Source of the DNA: Pelomyxa schiedti
Lineage: Eukaryota > Evosea > Pelobiontida > Pelomyxidae
DNA: 63,413 bases
Assembly: GCA_020536535.1 (NCBI GenBank)
Contig: JAHLWZ010000192.1
Coordinates: forward strand, 1-63,413
Direction: 5' to 3'
The translations under genes and the position numbers were made by a program. The notes beneath the pieces are model-generated. The model did not search any database and had not been told where the DNA came from. It saw nothing but the letters and a program-made list of their open reading frames with translations. This document shows, piece after piece, positions 23,160 through 43,228 of the stretch (the stretch's first letter is position 1; every line of letters starts with the position of its first letter).

Positions 23160-24656
23160 TTTTTAAAAACCCACACACAATGCATTCCGAAGGCTAGTCG
23201 AGCAGTTGTATCTTTGGAACAGAAAATTCGGGAAGCACACATTCATGCAACTGCAAATGGGATGGCAACTGTTTGTACGGGTCGTACCTCGAGAATCAGA
23301 TAGTACTTCCGTTTGGTTGTTGCCATCTGTGGCTTGTCAGGGGTTTCATACCACATGATTTGCTGAGATTGATGTTGGCAGCCCATCTCAAATACTCAAG
23401 CACAATTGGGTAAGAGCTTGCACAAGAGCACGCATTTGCAGAACAGAAGTGGAAGTTGATGAATTCGCCTGTATTGGCTCATCCAGACTGGAACAAGGTG
23501 TTTATCATTGAGTCTCCTGCTTATTAAAGCTCAGTTGCAAAGATGCAGAAACACAGCCCACTACCTGGCATGTCAATTTGAGGCTTTTGGGCAGGAACTT
23601 TACTCTGATTGCTGATGCAACTGCAATTGAGAAGGAAAATGGAGTTGGCCATTATTAGCATTGCGGGAATGTGCACGGTGGTACATATAGATCAGTGAGA
23701 GTTGAATCCTGTAAATGATGCCTTGAGTCGTTGAAGATCAAGCAAGAAGACCGCGATACAGTTAACGTCAAACATTGTAAAAAGAACATTTGGGTCATTG
23801 CACCAGTCCAACTGAAACAATTATATGGATTCCTTTATTGCTTCGTGTTGGTAAAAAAACAGAGGAGCACACCACTTGAACCAGCAATTCCAGCTGTGCC
23901 TCTGGTATCCAAAGAAAAGAAAGAGTTGCTATACCAGAGCATAAATAAAAGTGGTGATGTGCCTGACAGGTCACACATGCCCTCCAAACATTCCTTTTCA
24001 AATCCCTTGAGTAGTGTAAGTTTTTGTTGTGTAGGGGTGTTCTCACGGAATGGTTAAGACATAAAGCGTAAACAAAGTCATAGTATCTGATCTGCCATAG
24101 GAATAAAACCTGTTCCTTTGTAATAAGAATAACAAAAGGCACACCCAGTTAAATGCCTCCAACTCAGCAATTGAATTAATAGGAAAAAGGGAGCTCCTTT
24201 CAGAATCAACAAGAGTTCGTTTGAGAGATCATTTAATTAGATTTTCTCCATCAAGGTGCTTGGAACTTGTGCTGAGTCGACATGGCCGCCTGGAATCTTC
24301 TCAAAGTAGCAATGAACGTTGTAGCATTGTCAACAGCCTCATAGATCTAGAATCCCTTGCAGTTGGTACATGTACAGTCCAACATCGTATTCCCATATCT
24401 CGGCAAGATGTTCCAGAGATGTGCTGTAAATCCAGAAATTGCAGCTCCCAGAGAATGCCAAGCACTACAAGTATAAGAAGAATAGCCAGGTATAACAGGG
24501 GTTTACCTCTTTTCATATCTGTGATTTTGCAAACTCGATTCAGATACTGGACTCTTTTTTAAAAAAGGCCAAAAAACAAGGGTGTTTGCAAGTACATCAA
24601 TTGAAGTCAGCCAACCATGAGCAAAGACAATCAAAGACTGCGATGCGCAGTAACCT
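23160..24656 (+). CDS. Unidentified spliced gene or gene remnant
   Basis: I do not recognise the product. Evidence for coding is a frame that stays open across two good introns. An exon ending HLKYSSTIG at 23410 joins GTEVEVDEFACIGSSRLEQ after a 32-nt intron, and that joins DAETQPTTWHVNLRLLGRN then FTLIADATAIEKENGVGHY after a second intron near 23505-23545. An in-frame TAG follows, so another intron or a break is needed. Later open stretches are KIKQEDRDTVNVKHCKK (23730), AIPAVPLVSKEKKELLYQSI (23890) and RELLSESTRVRLRDHLIRFS (24195). The last two faintly resemble the two halves of a bromodomain-associated NET domain, but no bromodomain is seen. The start codon and the 5' part, next to the GC-rich tract, are unresolved. 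Could be decayed. Confidence 0.4.
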
Positions 24657-25049
24657 CAAACACCATTAGGAATCTGCTGGCCGATAAAATCTGCATTCAT
24701 CTCCTTGAACCTCGTGCTATGTCCATTGTGGGATATGTGTCGCACCCATAACCTCTCTCGACACAAACCGCCATCCTTTTTCGGGAGTGCCTGCGGGAGC
24801 CGACTGCATACACGAGTCCTACACCAACACCAGGTGGCCAAGGTGCGATGCTGGTACTTCCTCAATCAGAGGGAAGAAACAGGCGGTGATGAATTCAAAG
24901 AAAATGAAAAGCGCTCACCGCGGGGACGGGTGCATGAAAACATCTGCGCATGAGGGACCAGAACTCAAAGAAAAGAAAAAATAGAGTTTGTTGTTGTACA
25001 ATCAAATGCAATGATTCTTAATTGGCAGAGGTATGGTATGCGTGAGTTA

Positions 25050-30562
<5,513 letters not shown>

Positions 30563-30977
30563 TTTTGTTTGTTTACTGAAGTTCTAAAATACGGAAGCAC
30601 CACTCCTGTTTATCCGCCCAATTTCCAAAACAAAATAAAAAAAAAAAAAAAAGGTTAAAATGCGGCGTCGCGCAGTCCATGTTGCGTGTCTACATGTAGA
30701 AGGAGAAAAAAAGGAACGAACTGGGAGGTAAGACGCACCCGTTGTTGTAAACTACGATCTTTCGGTGTTGTGTATCAGGTCGGCGTTACCCTTCCTTTTT
30801 TTAATTCCAATTCTGTATTCCGGTAAAACTCGATTTGAAGCTCTGGCCTGAGTTGATGTTTCCATCCTTTTTTTTTTTCTTGATAAAGCAACGGTGAACC
30901 GACGCCCGCAGTTTGCATTTAAAAAAAAAATAAAGGGTAGTATGTTATGGTTTTAACTAGCAATCTACAACTATGTG
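30563..30977. other. Intergenic, CYFIP promoter side and 3' UTR of CDCA7-like gene
   Basis: 415 bp with A17 at 30636 and T/A runs near 30870 and 30920. No gene or named motif seen. Confidence 0.5.
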
Positions 30978-32965
30978 TCATGACAGTTTCTTTCGGCACA
31001 TTGCGCAAGTGCAAGCCTGTGTGCACAAGGGGCAACCAGTATTCGGGATCACGAGTGTATTGTGGTGCCGCTCCAGGCAAACAACGCAAAACTAGGGGAT
31101 GATCAGATAGAGTTACAAACAGAAGATAGTGATGTTATAGACTGGGCAAATATGTACCTTGTGCTTTTCGTTAATCGGGCAGACAAGGCACTATTGGTTT
31201 TGTTAGATTTAATCACGGGTGATGAGTGGAGAGGTACCTGAGGTTTACGCGTTTTGCATCTGTGGCAACTCGTATTTGGTGCTGTCTTGCGAGTTGTGTC
31301 TGCAATGTCCATCATACTATACTCAAATACAGTCAACCGCCGAGGCTTCTTTGGCGACGGGTAGTTTGGTTCCAGAGAGCTATTGTCACTGTCAGAATCC
31401 CTGTGAGTTTCAGGGGTGTCTGAATGCGATTCCTTTCCTCTTTTTCTTGATTCCTCCGCCTCTTTCATTCCGGTGTTATGTTCACCTTCACTAATATCAG
31501 AAGCGTGTCTAACACTTTCTGTATCTCTGTGCTGATGATGCCGGTGCTTGTGCTCCCCTCTGTGTTGCATTTGGTTGCATTCACCAACGCGAGGGAAGCA
31601 GCTGAGTAAGGAAATTTCTGTTTGTGGAGGCAGTGTATGTGCTTGAATTGGATTGGTAGTTTGAATGTGTGTGGGTGTGACGGCCGAGTGCATATTGAGT
31701 GATTGTAACGAAGGCGTTTCGGAATGATTTGGTTGAAGAGTAAGCTCTTCCAGTGATGGTGAATAGAGGTCAAAGTGGGGAGGATTTGGTGGACAAAATC
31801 CCATATGGTGAAGCGACTGTGGAGGAGAGTGGATGACAGGGTGTGTAACTAAAGGTGAACTAGACGGTGGCACTGGGCTTTTGGAGAACTCATTTTCTGA
31901 GACAAGTTCAAGAAATGAGTCGCCACTATTTAAACAGTCAAAACACGCAAGAATGGAAGAGGAGTCGTACTCTATATAGTTGAGCAACGGACTATCCAAG
32001 AATTCGGCCGAACCAGAATCACTAGCATCTATGACGAATCCAGGGATGGATATTTGAGGGGCAAAGGACACAATATCAGGTTGGGAATGTGCCAGTTTCA
32101 GTCGCAAGAGAGCTTGTATTTTCGAAATGAATTCTCTAACGGTGGTAAGAGAACTCACTGGCACATCACATTGCAATCCCTCAAAGGTTTCACTACATTT
32201 GAAGTGCACAGTTGTTTGACCTGGTGTGCTGGGTGTGTTGATGACCATGTGTCTACGAGCAGTGGGGGGAGGGGGGTGTGTATTTTCCCGAGGTGAAGAA
32301 TTAGGGGAAGGGGTAGGTGTCACTGAAGGGGACTGAGACGGCGATGCGACAACCTTACGAGGATCAATAAGGCCGTTAGAATATATAGCAGGCATTTGTG
32401 GGAAACGTGGGGAGTTTCTTCTCAAAGCACCCATATCAGTGGTTTTACGGGATTCCTCCCCAAAATGTAAGAGTGGGACTTGGCTTGTATAAGGAACCTT
32501 CTCATCCAGTCCCTTGAAGATTGGGAGTTTATTCAGTGTGTGGCACATGGATTCTTGCATAGGGTCACCACAACATTGATACGGTAACAAGCCTTGCTTC
32601 ATCGAGGAAGACAATGCCACTGCTACGTCAACAACGGTAGTAGTACTTTGACCACTTGTGTCATATCGTGAGAGAGGTGCAATTTGACAAAGAAATCGAT
32701 TCGAACTTGCTGACGAGCAGGCACGCCGCCAAGTTTTAGATCTCGGGGACGAAATTGGAGGGGAAACTCTAGGCGACGGAGAAGACGCCGGAGAAACGAG
32801 TGGAGATGTCGTTGGGCTCGGTGTGTGCTGCATTTGGTGTTGTCGAGCAGCGGAGTATAGTGAGTTCCTCCCAACAACAACCCCGAAGTTACGCTCGTCC
32901 TGGATCTCCGCATACAAATGAGAAGGAGATCTAGCCCTTCCCGCCGCCACCTCTGCGCCGTCCAT
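30978..32965 (-). CDS. CDCA7-type 4CXXC zinc-finger protein
   Basis: CDCA7 proteins use a Cys-rich C-terminal finger to bind hemimethylated/non-B DNA and to activate the remodeller HELLS. Here about 560 Ser/Pro/His-rich residues starting at ATG 32965 (MDGAEVAAGRARSPSHLYAE) are followed by RRLTVFEYSMMDIADTTRK. The finger is built from three exons: SCHRCKTRKPQ, spliced over a 47-nt intron to CLVCPINEKHK, spliced to FCVVCLERHHNTLVIPN and GCPLCTQACTCAMCRKKLS, TGA at 30978-30980. The ladder of CxxC pairs ending in CPxCxxxCxCxxC is the CDCA7 signature, but the first loops are much shorter than in animals. Residues about 250-340 (FKCSETFEGLQCDVPVSS on) look folded and are not recognised. It diverges from RuvBL1. 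Confidence 0.75.
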
Positions 32966-33554
32966 TTGCTTGCCTTACTTTTTGTTGTTTTTTTCAAATT
33001 TGTTTGAGAGGAGTTTTGACAACGACATGTCCAGAAAATGGAGCAACAGAATTGCCCGAGAGGGTGTTTTCCAAGCAGGGGAAAAAGTTCCAGTTGGCCC
33101 ACATCAACGACTTGGCTTCTCTAAATGAGATGATCCAAATCGATTTCCTCTAACCAAGGAATGATCTACAATCCGGAGTATCGGAAATCCAACTAAGAGG
33201 CAGTTCCTTGGTCCTTATATGGTAAAATGCTAGGGTCAAGTGATGTCGACTGCTTTATGGGAGAATTGGCCACGTGGAAGTTCCTGTAAACGCCGGAGAT
33301 CACAACAACGAAGACGAACGGACCTTCTCATTTCATCTACTAGGCAAGGGAATTCTCCCAGTGAAAAAACGACACTCACAGTCTCCAGTCAACAACCTCG
33401 GATAAGAGCTTCTGTGACCGTTGGTCTGAGAAAGGGGGTGCAACCCAGCTCTTGTGGTGCCCCCGAGAATACTCCCTCAATGGGGAATGCATGGCCAATC
33501 TGTTGACAGTTTAATTGGTTTTCGGAAACACAAACAACAAACAAATCCGAGGTG
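32966..33554. promoter_or_regulatory. 589-bp region between CDCA7-like and RuvBL1, with orphan open fragments
   Basis: It must contain both divergent promoters. It also has short plus-strand open stretches, for example MSRKWSNRIAREGVFQAGEK at 33027 and GHVEVPVNAGDHNNEDERTF at 33269, that I could not splice into one frame or assign to a family. Possibly a small spliced gene or a relic; not called. Confidence 0.3.
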
Positions 33555-35624
<2,070 letters not shown>

Positions 35625-35668
35625 TCCAGTGCTGGTCACTATCAACATTAAAACGTTGGAAGAACAAG

Positions 35669-35674
35669 AATAAA
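35669..35674 (+). other. Putative poly(A) signal AATAAA of RuvBL1
   Basis: AATAAA 44 nt after the RuvBL1 stop, in the 79 bp before the convergent secreted-protein gene ends. Confidence 0.45.
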
Positions 35675-35703
35675 GTATTGGTTGGAGCTCACTCAACTTT
35701 TTT

Positions 35704-36599
35704 TTATTTCTTTTCTGTTGTGTGTATACAACGAGGAGGGAGGTTAAAAATGGAGGTGTCTGTCTCCTTGTGGTAGTTTACAAAGGACATTTGGGATGTG
35801 CCTTGCTCGTATGGGGGGTTGTTTGTTGACAAAATGGATACGGGAATACAATCGAGTGTGGTTATGTACTCTGAAGATAGAGTATTGCTTGTGGGATATA
35901 TATGTAGCATAAGTTTTAGGTTTAGGTAGATTTTTATCTGGGGATACGTTTGATTTGTCCATATCCCACACGGAGCGGAGCCGATGGTGACCTGACCGAT
36001 GTACGTTGCCTGGGGTGGAACCAATGAACTCCAGGGAAGTGCAGTATCCCTTTTTCGCTACTTCAGCGAACCAAGTCAGTTATTGAAAACTACATGCAGT
36101 AGCATATGGAATTCTCGAATTGTGTGCAGAGGGTTGCAGAGTAATCATCCTTCCAAAAGCTCCAAATGGTGGCGCTTTGATTCATTGCTGGCTTTTTTTT
36201 TTAACAAAAATGTGTCTTAGAGTATAAACTGAATGTGGGGTACAGAATCTACATCATATAGCTGTTGCGTCATGTCATATCTCTGAGACATGTTTGTGGA
36301 GTCCACATAAATTATGCCGGTCTCCAGGCCTGTTGTATAGGAACAAGATTCCCCATTCGAGTCACACGACAACAGATAATTTGCATACACCAACCTGTAC
36401 TCGGCCTAACCACCCCGCATCCCATCCCATAACCCATATTTGTCAGTTTCACCCACAGCCACCAACCAAACAAACAACCTCCCCATAATTCGCACACAGA
36501 ATAGAATGGGTCCAAAGAGGCAGTGCATTCCGGAGCGCCCCAACTGCTGCCCACACAACTCGCAACAAAGATCAACAACACACCGCAGCGAGGAAGCAT
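35704..36599 (-). CDS. Small secreted Cys-containing protein, unrecognised
   Basis: Starts at ATG 36599 with a classic signal peptide, MLPRCGVLLIFVASCVGSSW, then APECTASLDPFYS. Splicing at GTGTGCG to the GTTAG acceptor (phase 0) gives AEYRLVYANYLLSCDSNGES then CSYTTGLETGIIYVDSTNMS and QRYDMTQQLYDVDS. A further exon reads SATIWSFWKDDYSATLCTQF and ENSICYC, then PPQATYIGQVTIGSAPCGIW, and the frame runs to 35704. About 240 residues with scattered Cys and a likely N-glycosylation site (NMS). The four-exon model keeps one frame, which argues that it is real. It is convergent with RuvBL1. Likely exported or lysosomal; no family is assigned and the 3' exon could contain one more intron. Confidence 0.6.
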
Positions 36600-36710
36600 T
36601 ACACTCCTCTAGACTCGTTAATCAAAACTTGCGAAAATTTTGTTGTGCAACACAAGGAGTTGTTTACAAAAAAAAAGAAAAAAGTTGTGGAAGTGGGAAG
36701 AATGACTCAC

Positions 36711-39362
36711 TCAGGGGATTAGCAGTCTGTTCTGGATTGGAGCACGGCAATGTGGGCACCTCTTCACAATCCCCCCACACTGTGTGTACTGTTTTGTGAG
36801 TTTTTTTTTTGTGATAGCAACAGCAAGAAGAGTGGGAAGAAAGAGAAAAAGAAGAAATACCTCAGAACAGCAGACACAGTGGCCACAAGGGTGAAACTGG
36901 GTGTCTGGTGGCCTCTCCTCACACACCAAGCACAAGACGGTCCCCCCTCCCGTTCCTGCAGTGCTGCCCCTGATGCTTGTCCCTGCTTGTTGTGTCTCCT
37001 GGGCTTGTTGGTTGTCGTGACCAACTGAATGGCGTTGTTGTGCAGTAACAACAGAGGAGGCAGTGCACCCTGGCTGTGTCAATGTCGCTGTTGCAGTTAT
37101 GCCATGTGTGGTTGATGATGTGCACTTGGCAACCATGATATCCATTACCGCCTGCTGTGCATGAGGGAGCAACTCAGAGAGCTGAGACCACACGTCGGGG
37201 TGTGCCATGAGCTGCTCGTCACCCTCAAGCCCACGCATCACCATGTACTTGCGCTTGTGTGCCTCGTTGAGACCATGGCATGTTGAAAGGAGCTCCTCAA
37301 TTTCCTTGTGGAGCCTCTGACCCAGTGCTGCCTGTGTGTTGCACTCCTTGTGTAAAACCGTGTGCTGTTCAATGACCTTGAGGCAGTGGTCGAAGTTGTT
37401 TCCTCCTTGAGTCGGTAGTAACACTGTGTCAGTGATCTCTCGCAACAGCAAACTGAAAGGGCCAGATGTAGTGGAGGGTGGAGGTTCCAGAGATTTCAGA
37501 AGCAACCAAGGTTTTAGAGTCATCAACTTTTTTATGTCTGTGTGGAGAATTGTTAAGGAAAATACATTGCTGACATTTACCTTTGGGTGAACCTGATAGT
37601 CTTCCTTGTTGTTCTTCATTGTTGCCTGATGATGGCAATGGTGGTAATGGCTTGATTCCCAGAAGCTTCTTCATCAATGACGAGATGTTCCTGGAGCACT
37701 GCTGTATCTCTGACTCACTGCTCTCCACTGTAAGTGTTTCCCCAAGAACTTGCTTGCATCTCGCGTCAGAGTCCTCAACTGCCTTTGCTAATGCCTCCCG
37801 GAGAGTTGACAGGTCCATCAAGTGAACGTCAAGTGATTGGTTCCTTTCTGTGACACTTACAAGGAACTGCTTCAGTTCCGAAGCTGACGCCTCAAGTGAG
37901 ACCAACAGTGGTGCTGCTTTTTTCAACTGTGATCGAAAATTGGTGGCCACCTTGAATGCTGTAGACAGCTCAGACAGTGCCTCTGATGGCATTTGTTGTT
38001 TTTGTCCATTGTGAACTGCAAGCATTCCCTCACATTCCTCCTCTTCATTTTGTTTGGTTTGGAGTTCCTTTTTGTTGTTGTTGTGAGGTTAATGTTATGA
38101 CAAGGGCTAACAAACATGCCTTTATCTTGTTTTCTGCCTTTTTCAACAGGTTTTGAAGTTGTGCTCTCTCTGTGTCCCATTGCTTTCTTTCAATCTCCCT
38201 CTCTCGTGTATGTTCCTCCAGTTTCTGTGTTTCTCTCTGTTTGGAGGAAAAGCACCTTCATGAGTTGGCTGTGACCCAACTGTGGCAGTGACGATCCCAT
38301 CACATGCAAAGCACCACCATCAGCTCTGTGGAATGTGTTGCCTCTCAGACTTCCCTTCAATTGGTTGCTCTCACTCCAAGCCATCGAACTGTTTCCATCA
38401 TTGGAGGACAGTGATGAGAGTGCCAGGACACCCTCTCCAAGGTATCTCCTCATTCCACCACCTCGTGGTTGTTCAGCAACTTGTTCTTCTGTGAATGTGC
38501 CAGTGAACTTGTCCCCGTTTGGCCACTCCATTGTGCCCTTCACAGGGACACCCCTTGCCCACACACCAGTGAACGATGATCCATCCCTGGCCCACCTCTT
38601 CGTCCCAATCCCGTGCTCCTTGTCGTTCTCCCAGGACCCCTGGTACCTGTCACCATTCGACCACACCCCCACGCCCTCCCCATGGAACTTGTCGTTCTCC
38701 CTCGCGCCCACGTAGCTCCCTCCTGGGTCCCTGTAGCGACTCTGGTCGCCAATGAGCATCCTCCCTTTCCCGGTCATCGCGCCGTGGTCCCACTCACCAC
38801 ACCAGATTGTGCCCGTGTCTGGTGCCCTCCCCGTTCCGTTCCCGTGCCTCTTGTCGTTGCTCCACTCGCCCTCATACACCGTCACCACCATCGCCGCCGC
38901 GGCGCCGCCCTGCACGTCACCAGGACCACCGCCAGGCTGGGCCGTGGTGTCGGTGTATCTCCCGTCGTCGCCCTTGACCATCCTCCTCCTCCACACGCCC
39001 CACCCCTGCAGCTGGTACCCCTGGGTTGGTACGTCCCACACCCACTCGGCGTCCCACACATCGGCGCCACCTGGGTCGTGCCACCTCCCCCTGGCCCAGC
39101 CGTCGCCGCGCCACAGCCCCTCGAACCAGCCGCCGTCTGGCCGGCGCTTGGTGCCCCACCCGTCTGCGTGCCCGTCCTTCCACTCCCCGTCGTACGAGGC
39201 GCCGTCTGGCCACGTGCGCACCCCACGCCCGTTCCTCAGCCCCTCGGACCAGTCGCCTTCGTAGGTGTGTTCGCCGTCGTCCTCGTGCCACGTCAGCTTG
39301 CCCCTGCCGTCTCGCTTGTTGTCGACAAGACGCCCCGTGTACACACCGTCGGGTTGCTTCAT
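36711..39362 (-). CDS. MORN-repeat protein with central coiled coil and C-terminal RING finger
   Basis: N-terminal MORN repeats from ATG 39362 (an in-frame ATG at 39398 would add 12 residues): GVYTGRLVDNKRDGRGKLTW, YEGDWSEGLRNGRGVRTWPD, YDGEWKDGHADGWGTKRRPD, YEGEWSNDKRHGNGTG and YQGSWENDKEHGIGTKRW, at least ten units to about residue 310. After a linker come helical, probably coiled-coil stretches (38000-37200; SELSTAFKVATNFRSQLKKA). The end is a RING: CLVCEERPPDTQFHPCGHCV and, after an intron with T-runs, GGIVKRCPHCRAPIQNRLL, stop at 36711. The RING predicts E3 ubiquitin-ligase activity; MORN repeats often target membranes or the cytoskeleton. The first 1.1 kb is GC-rich, so several long antisense ORFs there are artefacts. 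Substrate unknown. Confidence 0.85.
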
Positions 39363-39726
39363 GTTTTCAACAAATACGACACGCACCCAAGCGAACATGG
39401 GGGGAAAGTACTAAGCGTGCAAGAAAAATCACTTGGTTTGTGTAGACACTTTTTCCAAGGAAAAGTGACGTTCTTTTTGAAAGAATAAAAAAAAAAAATA
39501 CTCCAAGTTGGGACAGCCCCTGTGCAGAAAGCAATGGTGAACTTGACAAAGCACTCGTGGAATATGAGAAAGCAAGGATTATGAATACAATGTGTGAATC
39601 TACCTCCAAACGGAACTCGCCGAGTCAGTTCAAGATCAAAACACCCGGAAAAAGGGAAAAAAAAAGAAAAGTCAGGTGCCGAGGGCGTGCCACCATCGTA
39701 CTTTTTATTTGTTGTGCAACTTAAAG
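39363..39726. promoter_or_regulatory. Divergent promoter region, MORN-RING / HACD
   Basis: 364 bp between opposed starts, with an A-run near 39487. No gene and no named element; short ORFs on both strands are not convincing. Confidence 0.35.
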
Positions 39727-40468
39727 ATGAAGGCGAACTTGGTTGAGATCTACAAGTTAGGCTACAATGCGTTGCAGTTGGTTGGTTGGCTGTCCGTACT
39801 GTTGTTGGCTTGTTCCGGGATATCATCCGCATCGTCAATTTTTGTCGACGGCGGAAGTGCGGTGACGTTCGCTAGCGGCGCGGTTTTGTTCTGGATACAG
39901 TGGACCGCCGTTTTGGAAGTTCTGAACGCTGTTTGGAAAATTGTACCTGCTCCGTTCTTCACCACGGCGTTGCAGGTTCTTTCGCGTGTTACCTTGGTCT
40001 CTGTGCTGCGATTAATTCCAGAAACCAGGTTTCTTCCTTGTTATTTGTTGTTTTTTCCCCTTAATATTTTTCACACCGGGGCTTTGCGCAAATGCTAACG
40101 ATACATTTGATGCTGTTAACAGGGCTTCCTTCGGCGTTGTTCTTCTTACCTTCGCATGGTCCATCACCGAAGTTCTCCGCTCTTCTTACTACATATCATC
40201 CCTTCTTGAAAATACCCCCGCCGCTCTCCTCTGGCTCCGCTACTCCCTGTTCGTTGTTCTGTACCCAACCGGCGTCACAGGTGAGCTCCTGGTGCTCTAC
40301 TCTGCATTCCACGCACTCAAGCACGGCGGCCACCTCTTTGGGATCGGCTGGGTCATTCCACTGGCCGGCATGGCCTTATACCCCCCTGGATTCTACAAGC
40401 TGTTCATGCACATGATATCCCAGCGCAGCAAAAAACTCAGCCTGCAACCCAAAACCCACGGTCATTGA
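39727..40468 (+). CDS. 3-hydroxyacyl-CoA dehydratase (HACD/PHS1/PTPLA)
   Basis: Third enzyme of the ER fatty-acid elongation cycle, dehydrating 3-hydroxyacyl-CoA to trans-2-enoyl-CoA for very-long-chain fatty acids. Two exons: 39727 to about 40028 (MKANLVEIYKLGYNALQLVG, then several hydrophobic helices) and, after an intron ending TTAACAG, FGVVLLTFAWSITEVLRSSY onward. The catalytic pair is visible in LRYSLFVVLYPTGVTGELLV, where the Tyr and the Glu are seven residues apart as in the family. Six-helix pattern; length about 215 residues, normal. The Lys-containing C-terminus (SQRSKKLSLQPKTHGH) could act in ER retention. TGA 40466-40468. Confidence 0.93.
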
Positions 40469-40624
40469 AAACCATACAATGCCAACACCACCTCTTTTCT
40501 TACTTCGTCGACTTTTTTTTTGTGTGGGGTGTTTCTTCGAATCCGCTAGATGAGAAAAAAACAACTTCGATCACCACGAACAAAACAACACAACAAAAAA
40601 ACAAAAAAAAAACCGAATTGTGAA

Positions 40625-41795
40625 ATGGACGACGACTACGATTACCTCTGTAAAAGTATGACGCCTTCTTGTTTTTGAGTTTTCGACTCTAATTGTGTTG
40701 CACAACTATTTTTTTTTCCCCTCTTTGCTCGTGTGCCTTCGGGTGGCTTGGGAAAAACCAAGTTGTTTTGATTGGAGACAGTGGCGTGGGAAAAAGTAAC
40801 CTTCTGGCAAGATTTGCTAGGTCAGTTGATAGACAGCAACGTTATTTTTTTACGAATTCAAAACGCAACACAGCATAAATTAATTACCGCAACAAAATTC
40901 AGCACCCTCACAAACACGAACATGCAGAAAGGTTAGACTTTATTTTTAGAGTATTCATTCCTCTTCCAGAAACGAGTTCCAACTTGAAACCAAAAGTACA
41001 ATTGGCGTTGAATTTGCTACCAAGAATGTTCCTTGTGAGGGCAAAGTTGTAAAGGCCCAGATTTGGGATACTGGTATGTTCTTACAGCATACACCAAATT
41101 TTGTTTTTAAGCTTATTATCACGTATACATACAGCCGGTCAAGAAAGATACCGTGTAATTACTGCAGCATACTATAGAGGCGCTGTTGGAGCTGTGTTGG
41201 GTATTTCTACATGTCTAATCTACAAGAACATTGAATTAATTTAGAAAGTCTACGACATAACAAAGGCGGACTCTTTCCGAAATATTGGTAGCTGGTTGAC
41301 TGAATTACGGTAGGAAACAAATTCTTTCATTTACTCGAAGCGTTAACGTGCTTGGTACAGTGAAAAGGCCGAGAAAAACATAGTTGTAATGCTTGTGGGA
41401 AATAAAGCCGATTTGCACCGTTCACGTGAAGTTCCAACTGAGGAAGCTAAGGCATTTGCCGAAAAGAATTCCCTATCTTTCATTGAGACCTCTGGTATGT
41501 ACCTCCACCTTTTCCCTCGTAGTAAATGATCGTTTTTTTTCACTAGCACTCGAGGCCACAAACGTGGAATTGGCCTTCCAAACTGTCATAGGAGGTTCGC
41601 CTATTCACCTTCACAAAGCTTCTTGTCATAACACGCTTATTTTTAGAAATTTTCCATGTGTTCTGTCAGCCAAATATTTGCCCAGATGGTACCATTCAAC
41701 CAGTAACCAGAACTGATGATGGGACAATCACACTCACTGACACAGACTCGACCACAACAACAACAACAACAACGTCCGAGGGTGGTTGTTGTTAA
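40625..41795 (+). CDS. Rab11-like small GTPase, copy A
   Basis: Recycling-endosome GTPase family. From ATG 40625: [11 protein letters not shown], intron, [19 protein letters not shown] (G1), then [11 protein letters not shown] (G2/effector), [20 protein letters not shown] (G3, spliced), [20 protein letters not shown] (G4) and [20 protein letters not shown] (G5). Rab11-type residues ([19 protein letters not shown]) are clear. The C-terminus is Thr-rich and ends SEGGCC, a double geranylgeranylation site, TAA 41793-41795. About six introns in the same places as in the next gene, 200 bp downstream. Confidence 0.93.
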
Positions 41796-41994
41796 TAAAA
41801 AGATAAAAAAGAAAACCAGTAACACACCAACAAACCAAATACCACGTTGGAAGATTGCGATAAATACGAAAAACGAACCGATCACGATTTCGTCTTCCCG
41901 GAAAAAACAACGCTTTGAAAAAAGGGAAAAACAACCAAGAAACACCAAATAAAATAAAAAAACCCCTGCAGGGTTTTTGGTTTGTTGAGCTAAA

Positions 41995-43141
<1,147 letters not shown>

Positions 43142-43228
43142 GTCTCTACAAGAGTTTTATCTGGGGCTATGTACTAGGTTAAAAAAAATTGAAGCACCAA
43201 CATTAAAAAGCATGTAGTAGTGTTACTA

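Noticed and set aside
22737-23303. 188-codon Ala/His/Pro-rich ORF
   Set aside because: Composition comes from the GCCGCACC-like simple repeat; no start context or homology.
23880-24270. NET domain of a bromodomain protein
   Set aside because: Only two short stretches resemble it, in different exons, with no bromodomain; too weak to call.
38613-39488. 291-codon plus-strand ORF opposite the MORN repeats
   Set aside because: Antisense shadow of a GC-rich repeat-coding exon; no recognisable domain, while the minus strand has clear MORN units.
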